In this document: positions 53,448 to 64,000 of the stretch, piece after piece | Layout of the letters: every line of letters begins with the position of its first letter | How positions within the stretch are numbered: position 1 is the first letter of the stretch | Assembly: GCA_028829895.1 (NCBI GenBank) | Contig: CM054177.1 | Coordinates: 76,190,663-76,254,662 of the forward strand | Origin: Sinotaia quadrata | Lineage: Eukaryota; Mollusca; Gastropoda; Architaenioglossa; Viviparidae | DNA length: 64,000 nt | Direction of reading: 5' to 3' | Notes under the pieces: model-generated | Seen by the model: the letters and a program-made list of their open reading frames with translations, nothing else | What the model was told of the DNA's origin: nothing | Database searches by the model: none | Made by a program: the position numbers and the translations under genes

Positions 53448-53925
53448 AATGATAAACACAATGTTAAGTGAAGCACAAATAATAAACAAAATGTTATACA
53501 AGTAACAAATATTAAACAAAATGTTTAGCAAGTTACAAATAATAAACAAGATAAATAAGCGAGATACAAAAAATAAATACAATATTTAGTGAGGTACAAC
53601 TAATAAACACAATGTTAAGTGAGGTACAACTAATAAAAACAATATTTAGTGAGGTACAACTAATAAAGGTATTTAGTGAGGTACAACTAATAAAAACAAT
53701 ATTTAGTGAGGTACAAATAATAAACACACTGTTTAGCAAGGTACAAATAACAAACTCAGTTATTAGCAAGGTACAAATAATAAACACAGTATTTTACTAG
53801 GCATAAATAATAAACACAAAGTACAAATAATAAACACAATGCTTAGTGAGATATAATTAATAAACAATGTTTTGCTAGGCACAAATAAAGAACAATATTT
53901 TACTAGGCATAAATAATAAAAGAAA
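53448..53925 (-). repeat. ~30-bp minisatellite at the 87-nt exon acceptor, unit 3
   Basis: Same array, with extra AATATTTAGTGAGGTACAAC copies. Open frames on both strands are repeat-derived. Confidence 0.9.
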
Positions 53926-54344
53926 TGTTTGATTGGATAGCATTTTTATATAGAAGTTTATTCACCTGAAACTAAGAATATATGTTATTGTATCTGGCAA
54001 AACAATTTGTCTATTGTTTGTTCCTAGTAAAATATTTTGTTTACTATTTGTACCCAGCAAAGTATGTATATTTTTTTTTTACTTTTGCATTACATAAGTA
54101 GTATTTTTCAATAGTATTAAACACAGAATACTTAAGCTTAATAATAATAGTGATCAGAAGAAAAAAAATAACAACATTTAACATACATGTTTATGGCTTT
54201 TTCTCTGGATGGCTCACTTTATGACTGTACAAGAATTTCTATGGATTAAATTCATTCTGTACATATGAAATGAATTTAGATTCTGTGAGAACTTCACTTT
54301 ATGGTTAAGGTTTGTGTCCTGATTACATGAAGTTTTCTTTTTTC

Positions 54345-54570
54345 TAAATTAATATCTGTAAAAGAAGCTTTCTTTTAATTAACATCTGTACAAGAACTTT
54401 TCTTAATTTAACTTAATGTCTATACGAGAAGTTTTATTAATTTAACTTAATGTCTATACAAGAAGTTTTATTAAATTAACTTAATGTCTATACAAGAAGT
54501 TTTCTTAATTTAACTTAGAGTCTATACAAGAAGTTTTCTTAATTTAACTTAATATGTACACAAAAAGTGT
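54345..54570. repeat. 34-bp minisatellite, unit 3
   Basis: Same unit, about six copies. Confidence 0.92.
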
Positions 54571-56277
54571 TCTTTATCTTTATGCCAATAGATTATATAC
54601 TCACTCTACAAAAAGTTAACTTTATTTTTAAATGAACACATTGTTTGCAGATAGATTTTATATGAATTTCTCAATGGCTAATCAGAAATTGTTTAATTTA
54701 AATTTTACTCAGAAAGACAACAAAGTACATTCCAGACTGGATATTACTTTGAAAACTAAGACACAAATTTAAACTTGTGCTTACAATCAATGAAAACAAA
54801 GTAAGAGATGACTTTGTTAAAAACATTCAACATGGATCTGTTGCAATCAAATTAAATATATTTCAGTTTCCTAAGTAGTGTAGGAAGAGAACTACTGACA
54901 CTGTGCAGTTCTGATGTTGAAAACCCCATATACTAAGGTAGTACTCCTGCTTTCTGAAAATTGTAAACTAATTATGAACTGTCAACCAACAATATAACAG
55001 GTACCCAACTTGAAGGAGAAATGTGAATACTTTGAAAATTTTCTTCAATATAAGCAAGCTCATTTTCAAGAAGAATACTGAGTGAGAAAGTAAACAGGCT
55101 TCGGCTAATAATCTAAGTGATAATCATTAAGGGAGAAACAAATGTGAGTTAGTTTTCCAAGCATTGCAACACATAAAGATTTTATTAATGTGAGTGAATA
55201 TACCTATTATTACAATATCTTACTGATATGAAAGAATATATCCATTATAACAAAATCTTACTGCTCCTAATGCATATACCAAATATATCAAAATCTTAAA
55301 ACAATATACCTATTATTACAAAAACTTACTGATATGAAAGAATAAATCCACTATAACAAAATCTTACTGCTATGAATGCATATACCAATCTTAAAAATCT
55401 TAAGAAATGTGTTGTTCATTTTAAATTCATATTTAGCATATACAAAAGTTTCTTTTGTGTTTCAATACAACAACTTCTATTTTGTTTGATTTAGTACATA
55501 TAATGGAATTTTTAAAAAATAAAATAAAGAATAAGAAAGGGTAATCAAGGAAGAGGCTTAAGTAAGCTCATTTATATTTTACAGAAGTGGAAGTATAACA
55601 AAATGCATTTCATATAAATGTAAAGAAAGATTAAAATAAGTGATTTATATTTATGTGTATTATCAAAAAAGCATTATAGTATGACTGACTTGGCCAGGAA
55701 ATATTTCCAAGTACATGTATTATCTATTTCTTCATCATTTAAAAAGTTATTAGGTGTCTAATTGTTACCTAATTACCTAATTGGAATTAATTAAAGCAAT
55801 AAACACAGTCAAAAGCAGTAGAAAAATTCAAGTGATGTTAAAAAAAATATATATATAATTATAAATAGTGCACACATGAAAACTTTATAAAATACATACA
55901 AATAATTAAATGCATGGGTAATAATTGAAATTAAATATGACTTTTAAAAATAAATTTGCATCAGTATTAATTTCTACATGAAATGCAACAAATGCAATTC
56001 CAAATAAAATCCAACAAACATGCAGAGTAAGAGTAAACAATAAAGAGTAACCACTCATGTGCAACCTGTAATTACTACTATATAAAAACTGATCAATAAA
56101 AGTCAAATAAAATAATATTCTTCTTCATGCAACATGCAAAAAAAAAAAAAAAGGAAAAAGGAAAAACCTTCAGATTTTATATAGTGCTATATTTGGAAAA
56201 GTTTAAAATAACCTGAAGGTAGAATTTAAGCAAGTGAAGTGTTAACTTTTGCAAAATTCTAAAGATAAATTGCCAAC

Positions 56278-56358
56278 CTAGTTTCTGGCTTTTCTTATAT
56301 GTCCTGGAACTTTTTTTTCTAGTTGTTGATTGTGCCATATCTTCAAACTCTTTATCTG
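56278..56358 (-). CDS. Duplicated 84-nt exon, copy B (3-bp deletion)
   Basis: Same splice sites as copy A. It encodes DKEFEDMAQSTTRKKSSRTY then KKSQKL; one codon is lost (81 nt) so phase is kept. The extension past the donor is frameshifted in this copy. Confidence 0.52.
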   Translation of the reverse strand, partial: QIKSLKIWHNQQLEKKVPGHIRKARN

Positions 56359-57568
56359 CTAATTTACAAATGTTAAAAATAACTTACTTTTATTTTAATG
56401 TCTTCAGAAATAAAGTATGAACTGTAAGTTTCAATTAAAATACGAAGTGAACATTTTTAAATATTAAATTCAACAATCCTGTTTGCAAAATTACAGCACT
56501 GAAATAGGTACTCCATAAATGGGCATCCCATATTTATTTATGAGTAATACATTAAAATAAAAAATAATTTTAAATGTCATAAATGCTTTATAAGTGTAAA
56601 AAGAGATACTACACAATTTATTACTAAGAAAAAAACGCAAAAACAAAATTTATATATTATGAGAAAAAGATATCGTCATGGAGTTAATATAATTAATTCA
56701 TATTATATAATATAATTACAACAGAAATTAAAAGCAAATAATAAAAGGACTCTGAGAATCACATCAACTACAAAACAATTAATGATTTTAAAATAAATAT
56801 AAAAATTTAATAATCCTATCACTAAAGTACACACTGTCAATATATTTTTCACAAATTAAATTAAAGAATAGAGTGTAGATAAATGGTGAAATGAAAACCA
56901 CAAAATCTTTTAATTTAAATGAAAAGATAATTAAACAATGATCAATACAGCATTACTCTCACTTGTTTCTTTAGCAACATTTCATTTAGAAATTGCTCCC
57001 TAAGGGATGTAAGTCAGTTATGTAGTTCAACAAATGTTGTGAGGCAATTGATACAAATAATACTGTACCACCTACTTACAAATACTAATTATTAAACAAA
57101 TAGCAACAACCAGTAATATCTAAATGCAACACAACAAAGATTTTTAATTAAATGCAGTTTTAAAAATATTAACATAACTAGTGATATAAGATGCATCTGA
57201 CTAATGAAGGGAAAATCTCAACAAAACACATGTACAAATAAAAACAATTGTGTTGCAATATTTAAAAAAAAATTTAAATTCACAATCATTGAGTAACAAC
57301 AATGATAATACCCTAAGCATTAAAAAATATCTCAATGCAGCAAAACAAAATATTTCATTTGATTGAAATTTTAAAAGTATTAACATAAATAGTGAGATAT
57401 CATCTCACTACAATGATGGAAAAATTTTAACAAAATGCAATTGAAAATAATTTTGCTCCAACATAAAGTAAATAAACAACTATTAAAAGGGTAACTATTA
57501 AAAACTATTATAACCCTTGAATGACAATACCCAAAACATACAATAAGTTGCATTTATATGTATGTATT

Positions 57569-59237
57569 TGTTACGTTTCCAGTATTTCTTTATAGACCCT
57601 GCCTAGGATTTTAAGGACTTTAAAATGATTAGATTAAATTAACTCCTTCTCTTCATCCTATACAGACTGGTTGCCCAAATTATCATTCGACTAAACATTA
57701 AAAATGTGTCTTTGTAGTGAAGACAACAGATTTACGAACTGACAACTTGTGTACAAAAGCTGGCTTGGAGTCGTTAAATTCCTCTTAATTAATATGCATT
57801 CATTACGTCATTCAGCTCAGTCAGCCCCCATCCAAACCACGTTAAGTTATGTCTATTATGCATAAAAAATTTACTACGAAGAGGTTTAACAATTAAAAAT
57901 AAGATTTAATAAGATTTAACAATTAACAAGATAATCAATATACGAGCGCGAAGTCTAATTCTACTCGTGACAGATAAATATGTGCTTATCAGTGTCCAAG
58001 TTAATCATTCTGAATTTCATGAGAAATTTGCCACAATAGTCTTTGTGATTTTCAATCAGTTGGATTTACTTAGCTTCACAAACGGTGCCTCGTGGTTTCC
58101 AAATCCGGTCCAAACCAGTCCACCTCACGTCAATCATCGCCAGCCAATGCACATAGCATACGTAGAAACTGTCTCTCAGTTATCACGCCAGACGACGAAT
58201 ATGAGTGTAGACAAAGGGATATGTAGACCTGCTTGTCGACATATGACCCAGATAATGACGGTAGGAATAAGAGGTAGTAGAAGCAAGCTCCACTGAAATC
58301 GGTGTAGAACTAAAAGTTCAAAGCTCAAAGCTCAAAGTTCAAACTCAAAAGCCTGACCTGAAGACAAAGAATGTTTCCATGATCGTTCTGCGTTTTACGT
58401 TCGCCAACCTAAGCACGATTCGTATTTAAATGCACTGAGTTAGAAATTCGACTAACGCGTCGTTTACAATTTATATTTGAAGATATAAATGATCTCACGT
58501 ATGTTACATTTAACAGTACATGACGTACGAATTACCAAATATTTACAACATTAAAATTTAGAATTCATACAAAGGAACAATTCAAATCAAGCAAAGCGCT
58601 TCACAATTTAACATTAAAATTACACGCAATAATTTGAATTACAAAGGAAATTCATGTCATGCACAGACGCTCCTGGCACTAGTGAATTTAAAGTTATATA
58701 AATTAAAGTTACAATGAAAAAGAGTTACAATGATTTATATAAATAACTTATAGGTTTTGTCATTTACAAGCGAACACGTGCTTAGGCTAAAGTAGCAACA
58801 AATAGCACAAAATTACATACATGGTTCAAAATGCAAGATACAATTAATAAATGCAATACATTTGCGGGAAGCGGACGTGTTACCTTCAAACAAATAACGG
58901 CGGGCTTTTTCCTCTATCGACTCGACGAATATGCGGCTGTACAGGTAGACGGTATGACTGTTGCCATTCTGGATTTCGGAGTGAAGAATTTGGCGCGCGA
59001 TACTGTATTTATCAAAACGCATAGAACGTGTCACGTGACGGGTCACGTGGTATGTAGTCGGTTCGAGAAGCTGGACAATGGCCTAAAGTTACATAACGTC
59101 CTGAACTCTTTGCTAGAAGCTTCTCGATACTGATGTATCATGGGAGAACTTTAACAAAGGAATTTTCAAAATTTGATTTTTGAAAAACAGCAAGTGGGTT
59201 AAGAAGTCATGACACAGATTTTATCAGACTCGTAACA
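57569..59237. mobile_element. LTR-type insertion (probable solo LTR) with 5-bp target duplication
   Basis: It begins TGTTACG and ends CGTAACA, a 7-bp inverted terminus of TG...CA form. It is flanked by GTATT on both sides. The empty site is directly visible in unit 2 near 51780, where TATGTATGTATT runs straight into ACATTCACAAAG. Length is 1669 bp. No gag or pol motif was recognised, so a long solo LTR is the simplest reading; a non-autonomous element is possible. Open frames at 57967-58296 and 58831-59133 have no recognisable domains. A TATA-like GATAAATAC in the minus orientation hints that the LTR is in minus orientation. Confidence 0.75.
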
Positions 59238-59827
59238 GTATTACATGCACAAAGATGTATTCTGATGCTTTATAAATGATACTGCTGTATATCCTGCTTC
59301 TTTTTACAGTCAATTATTTATATAGTTAAAAAAATATATATAATTATGAGTTTTCTCTGGACCACACATTTTCTATAATGAATCTGTTGAAAGTAGATTT
59401 GTGGAGAGACAAAGTGTTGCAAGCAGCTGACAAGGTATTATAATTCATAGGTAATATGTAGTTAAACTGATACCAAATTAAGGTACCATTTTCCAAACTC
59501 AGGCACCAAAAACCTACTTCAACAACCCTGGTAATTGATTTGGGAAATGCACCAAGATAAAATCTTTGGGCAACCAGAAATAGTTAAGCCTTGGTAAATT
59601 ATATCTACAGAAATGATAACTATATATGGACTTCAAAGCATAGAGTATTTTTTTTGTTGACACATTTCACTTATATGATGAATTTGGTAGCAATAATACA
59701 ATGCCTGAGTTATGGGTTTGCATTATGCCATTACAAGTAACAGAGGTGATAAGACTTTACAGGCAAATGTGGTGTACACTACTGAATAGTGGGTATTTTA
59801 TGTGAAACATTTTTATTAAACTAGTAC

Positions 59828-59918
59828 CACTGCTCTGGTGCAACTTTTAAGTTCAGAATGAAATCTGACTGCTGACAAGGTCCACCATGACTGGTGGTGA
59901 AAAGAAGAAGGTCCTGTG
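59828..59918 (-). other. Conserved block with splice-like ends, copy 3
   Basis: One substitution relative to the other two copies. Confidence 0.3.
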
Positions 59919-60869
59919 CTAAGAACTAAAGAATGCAATTGATGACTGACCTAAGTCCTTTATACGCCTGAAAATACAGCTGTGTATCAATTATGAATCA
60001 ATTATGGATAATCAGACAGATCTGTAAAATGGTTGTCCCAACAACATCATTTAATATATCATCACTTTCAACATTATTCAAGAAGACCTAACAATGGTTC
60101 TCTACAAAATTCAGTGTCATTGGGCACTAACTTGAGGTTGACAATGATAAGTGCATTGTCTTTTATTGTTCATTTCATCAATGTTTAAACAATAACCCAG
60201 CAGTCATTAAAGACACAGGATGCACATGAAAATGTTCTTACATAGATTTCAAATTCTCAAATCTTGGGCATCAAAAGACACCTAATCAATTAATGTATGT
60301 GAACTGTGTTGAAAAATAAAGACAATTAGAAGTACACAATTTTTGGTAGATCTGTAGAAATTACATCCATTTAGCAGTACAAAATACACACTATACTAAC
60401 TACAAAAATTAAACAATCCTACCCAAACAAACAGCCATATGTACCACCATCACCTTAACCACCTATTTTATTTATATGCAAAAGAATATTTTAAAAAATA
60501 ATTAATTATTCAACAAATGGAAATTATAAATAGTTATTAAAATGTTTAGACTAGAGAACAAATTCCCTCCAAAAGTAATAAACCAACACAAGAAAAAATG
60601 AAATCTTATGCACAAAATCTTTTTCTTCCCTCACAATTAATTTTAAATATCTACTTCAAATATTTTTGTCTCACGTTTTAAAAGAAATTCAAAAATAAAC
60701 AAAGAAAAATGAAAATCATTCTTGTAACTTGCATTAAAAATAACAAAAATGTCTGAAGCAAAAAGTATAAAATCTCTAAGGGCAAAGAACAATGAGCTCA
60801 GTCATTTTAATACATAACAAAAACATTTTCCAACATTAACTTTTCATTTTAACAATAATTATTGATAAC

Positions 60870-60956
60870 CTTGATCAGTGAGAGACTTTTTACTGTCCAT
60901 GAATCTGATGCTGACTCGGAAACGAGGACTTTCCGAACTAGAAGATCCTGGTTCTT
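60870..60956 (-). CDS. Duplicated 87-nt exon, copy 4
   Basis: Same boundaries and phase; the acceptor is TTTATCATTGGTGAG|. It encodes EPGSSSSESPRFRVSIRFMD then SKKSLTDQ. No in-frame stop is present. Confidence 0.62.
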
Positions 60957-60964
60957 CTCACCAA

Positions 60965-61405
60965 TGATAAACACAATGTTAAATGAGGTACAACTAATAA
61001 ACACAATATTTAGTGAGGCACAAATAAAAAACACAATGTTTAGCAAGTAACAAATATTAAAAACAATGTTTAGCAACTTACAAATAATAAACATTGTTTA
61101 GCAAGATACAAAAAAATAAACACAATATTTAGTGAGGTACAACTAATAAACACAATGTTAAGTGAGGTACAACTAATAAAAACAATATTTAGTGAGGTAC
61201 AAATAATAAACACACTGTTTAGCAAGGTACAAATAACAAACTCAGTTATTAGCAAGGTACAAATAATAAACACAGTATTTTACTAGGCATAAATAATAAA
61301 CACAAAGTACAAATAATAAACACAATGCTTAGTGAGATATAAATAAACAATGTTGTGCTAGGCACAAATAGCAAACAATATTTTACTAGGCATAAATAAT
61401 AAAAG
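60965..61405 (-). repeat. ~30-bp minisatellite at the 87-nt exon acceptor, unit 4
   Basis: Same array as in the other three units. Confidence 0.9.
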
Positions 61406-61829
61406 AAATGTGTGATTGGATAGCATTTTTATATAGAAGTTTATTCAACTGAAACTAAGAATATATGTTATTGTATCAGGCAAAACAATTTGCCTATTGT
61501 TTGTTCCTAGTATAATATTTTGTTAATTATTTGTACCCAGCAAAGTATGTATATTTTTTTTTACTTGTGCAATACATAAGTAGTATTTTTCAATAGTATT
61601 AAACACATAATACTTAAGCTTAATAATAATAGTGATCAGAAGGGAAAAAAAATAACATTTAACATACATGTTTAAGGCTTTTTCTCTGGATGGCTCACTT
61701 TATGACTGTACAAGAATTTCTATGGATTAAATTCATTCTAATATATATGAAATGCATTCTGTGAGATTCTGTGAGAACTTCACTTTATGGTTAAGGTTTG
61801 TGTCCTGATTACATGAAGTTTTCTTTTTT

Positions 61830-62100
61830 CTAACTTAATATCTGTACAAGAAGCTTTCTTTTAATTAACATCTGTACAAGAACTTTTCTTAATTTAACTT
61901 AATTTCTATACAAGAAGTTTTCTTAATTTAACTTAATGTCTATACAAGAAGTTTTATTAAATTAACTTAATGTCTATACAAGAAGTTTTCTTAATTTAAC
62001 TTAGAGTCTATACAAGAAGTTTTCTTAATTTAACTTAATGTCTATACAAGATGTTTTCTTAATTTAACTTAATATGTATACAAAAAGTGTTCTTTATCTT
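61830..62100. repeat. 34-bp minisatellite, unit 4
   Basis: Same unit, about eight copies. Confidence 0.92.
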
Positions 62101-63717
62101 TATGCCAATAGATTATATACTCACTCTACAAAAAGTTAACTTTATTTTTAAATGAACACATTATTTGCAGATAGATTTTATATGAATTTCTCAATGGCTA
62201 ATCAGAAATTGTTTAATTTAAATTTTACTCAGAAAGACAACAAAGTACATTCCAGACTGGATATTACTTTGAAAACTAAGACACAAATTTAAACTTGTGC
62301 TTACAATCAATGAAAACAAAGTAAGAGATGACTTTGTTAAAAACATTCAACATGGATCTGTTGCAATCAAATTAAATATATTTCAGTTTCCTAAGTAGTG
62401 TAGGAAGAGAACTACTGACACTGTGCAGTTCTAATGTTGAAAACCCCATATACTAAGGTAGTACTCCTGCTTTCTGAAAATTGTAAACTAATTATGAACT
62501 GTCAACCAACAATATAACAGGCACCCAACTTGAAGGAGAAATGTGAATACTTTTGTGAAAAATGTGAATAATTTTCTTCAATATAAGCAAGCTCATTTTC
62601 AAGAAGAATACTGAGTGTGAAAGAAAACAGGCTTCGGCTAATAATCTAAGTGATAATCACTAAGGGAGAAACAAATGTGAGTTAGTTTTCCAAGAGTTAC
62701 AACATATAAAGATTTTATTAATGTGAGTGAATATACCTATTATTACAAAATCTTACTGATATGAAAGAATATATCCATTATAACAAAATCTTACTGCTGT
62801 GAATGCATATACCAAATATATCAAAATCTTTAAAAATGTGTTGTTCATTTTAAATTCATATTTAGCATATACAAAAGTTTCTTTTGTGTTTCAATACAAC
62901 AACTTCTATTTTGTTTGATTTAGTACATATAATGGAATTTTTAAGAAATAAAATAAAGAATAAGAAAGGGTAATCAAGGAAGAGGCTTAAGTAAGCTCAT
63001 TTATTTTTTACAGAAGTGGAATTCTAACAAAATGAGCAACTGATTTCATATAAATTTAAAGAAAGGTTAAAATAAGTGATTTATATTTATGTGTTTTTAA
63101 TCAAAAAAGCATTATAGTATGACTGACTTTCATTTACAATTGGCCAGGCAATATTTCCAAGTACATGTATTATCTATTTTTTCATCATTTAAAAAGGTGT
63201 CTAACTGTTAACTTTCATGGAATTAATTAAAGCAATAAACACAGTCAAAAGCAGTTGAAAAATTCAAGTGATGTTAAAATATATATATATATATATAATT
63301 ATAGATAGTGCACACATGAAAACTTTATAAAATACATAAAAATAATTAAATGCATGGGTAATAATTGAAATTAAATATGATTTTTAAAAAAATTTGCATC
63401 AGTATTAATTTCTACATGAAATGCAACAAATGCAATTCCAAATAAAATCCAACAAACATGCAGAGTAAGAGTAAACAATAAACAGTAACCACTTATATGC
63501 AACCTGTAATTACTACTATATAAAAATTGATCAATAAAAGTCAAATAAAATAATATTCTTCTTCATGCAACATGCAAAAAAAAAAAAAAAAAAAAAAAGG
63601 AAAAACCTTCAGATTTTATATAGTGCTATATTTGGAAAAGTTTAAAATAACCTGAAGGTAGAATTTAACCAAATGAAGGGTTAACTTTTGCAAAAGTCTA
63701 AAAGATAAATTGCCAAC

Positions 63718-63801
63718 CTAGTTCCTGGCTTAACTTCTTAAATGTCCTGGAACTTTTTTTTCTAGTTGTTGATTGTGCCATATCTTCAAACTCTTTATCT
63801 G
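63718..63801 (-). CDS. Duplicated 84-nt exon, copy C
   Basis: Identical to copy A over all 84 nt although the surrounding intron has diverged. The extension beyond the GTTGGC donor has an in-frame TAG, which argues that GTTGGC is the used donor. Confidence 0.56.
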
Positions 63802-64000
63802 CTAATTTACAAATGTTAAAAATAACTTACTTTTATTTTAATGTCTTCAGAAATAAAGTATGAACTGCAAGTTTCAATTAAAAAAAGAAGTGAACATTTT
63901 TAAATATTAAATTCAACAATCCTGTTTGCAAAATTACAGCACTTAAATAGTTACTCCATAAATGGGCATCCCATATTTGTTTATCAGTAATACATTAAAA

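Larger units (their letters stand above)
51800..59260 (-). repeat. Tandem duplicated segment, unit 3 (with LTR insertion)
   Basis: Full-length copy with the 52384 block, exon copy 3 (53355-53441) and the 84-nt exon copy B (56278-56358, with a 3-bp deletion). The LTR element at 57569-59237 accounts for its extra length. A ~240-bp stretch at 57163-57400 flanked by direct repeats is absent from unit 2. Confidence 0.88.
59260..64000 (-). repeat. Tandem duplicated segment, unit 4 (runs off the window)
   Basis: It begins at TTTATAAATGATACTGCTGT and carries the 59828 block, exon copy 4 (60870-60956) and the 84-nt exon copy C (63718-63801). It is still collinear with units 2 and 3 at position 64000, so the array probably continues. 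Confidence 0.88.

Noticed and set aside
50338..56106. Minus-strand hydrophobic open frame repeated at 50338-50559, 55906-56106 and near 63345-63545
   Set aside because: Conservation follows from recent segment duplication; hydrophobicity follows from T-rich sequence. No convincing exon boundaries or phase fit were found.
45440..62473. Possible 54-nt phase 1-1 exon in all four modules (45440-45493, 49356-49409, 54900-54953, 62420-62473), reading SRSTTLVYGVFNIRTAQ
   Set aside because: It has a good acceptor (TTACAATTTTCAG|) and is open in all copies, but its only phase-1 donor (CACAGT|GTCAGT) leaves a T that makes TAA when joined to the next 87-nt exon.

Overview
This is a nuclear window from an animal, most likely a gastropod mollusc. 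The evidence is (i) genes split into short exons by large AT-rich introns with GT-AG boundaries, (ii) a secreted H-type lectin, a family best known from snail albumen gland and hemolymph, (iii) an ADP-ribosyl cyclase of the Aplysia/CD38 family, and (iv) hAT, LTR and non-LTR transposon debris plus very dense micro- and minisatellites. No prokaryotic features are present. Gene calls come from splice-site reading, exon phase and family motifs recognised by eye; no database search was run.

Layout. (1) About 1.0-7.3 kb, minus strand: the first five exons of an ADP-ribosyl cyclase/CD38-like enzyme; the C-terminal exons lie off the left end. (2) 7.3-13.5 kb: intergenic, with GT repeats and a non-LTR retrotransposon 3' fragment. 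(3) 13.465-19.490 kb, plus strand: a complete four-exon H-type lectin (signal peptide, two coiled-coil exons, lectin domain), all introns phase 1. (4) 19.7-25.1 kb: intergenic, with 34-, 36- and 46-bp minisatellites and a decayed hAT element inserted in the 46-bp array. (5) 25.172-36.551 kb, minus strand: six C-terminal exons of an ERICH6/FAM194-type gene, phases consistent throughout. (6) 36.6-64.0 kb: what looks like the upstream part of the same gene. It is dominated from 42.2 kb by a segment present in four tandem copies of roughly 4.4-7.5 kb, still running at the right edge. The copies carry small symmetric phase 1-1 exons compatible with the downstream gene.

Most notable observations. 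First, an 87-nt exon present in four tandem copies has diverged faster than its flanking introns. Across the three alignable copies every one of 13 variable codons is an amino-acid change and none is synonymous, as seen in diversifying exons under positive selection. Second, several minisatellites are built on exon-intron boundaries: the 5' splice site of cyclase exon 1 is reiterated eight times, and an ERICH6 donor, two ERICH6 acceptors and the acceptors of the four duplicated exons are also part of tandem repeats. Third, the lectin coiled coil keeps an unbroken heptad register across an exon junction, which independently supports the gene model.

Most long open frames in this window are not genes. 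They arise because several minisatellite units (27, 30, 36, 45 and 60 bp) are multiples of three.
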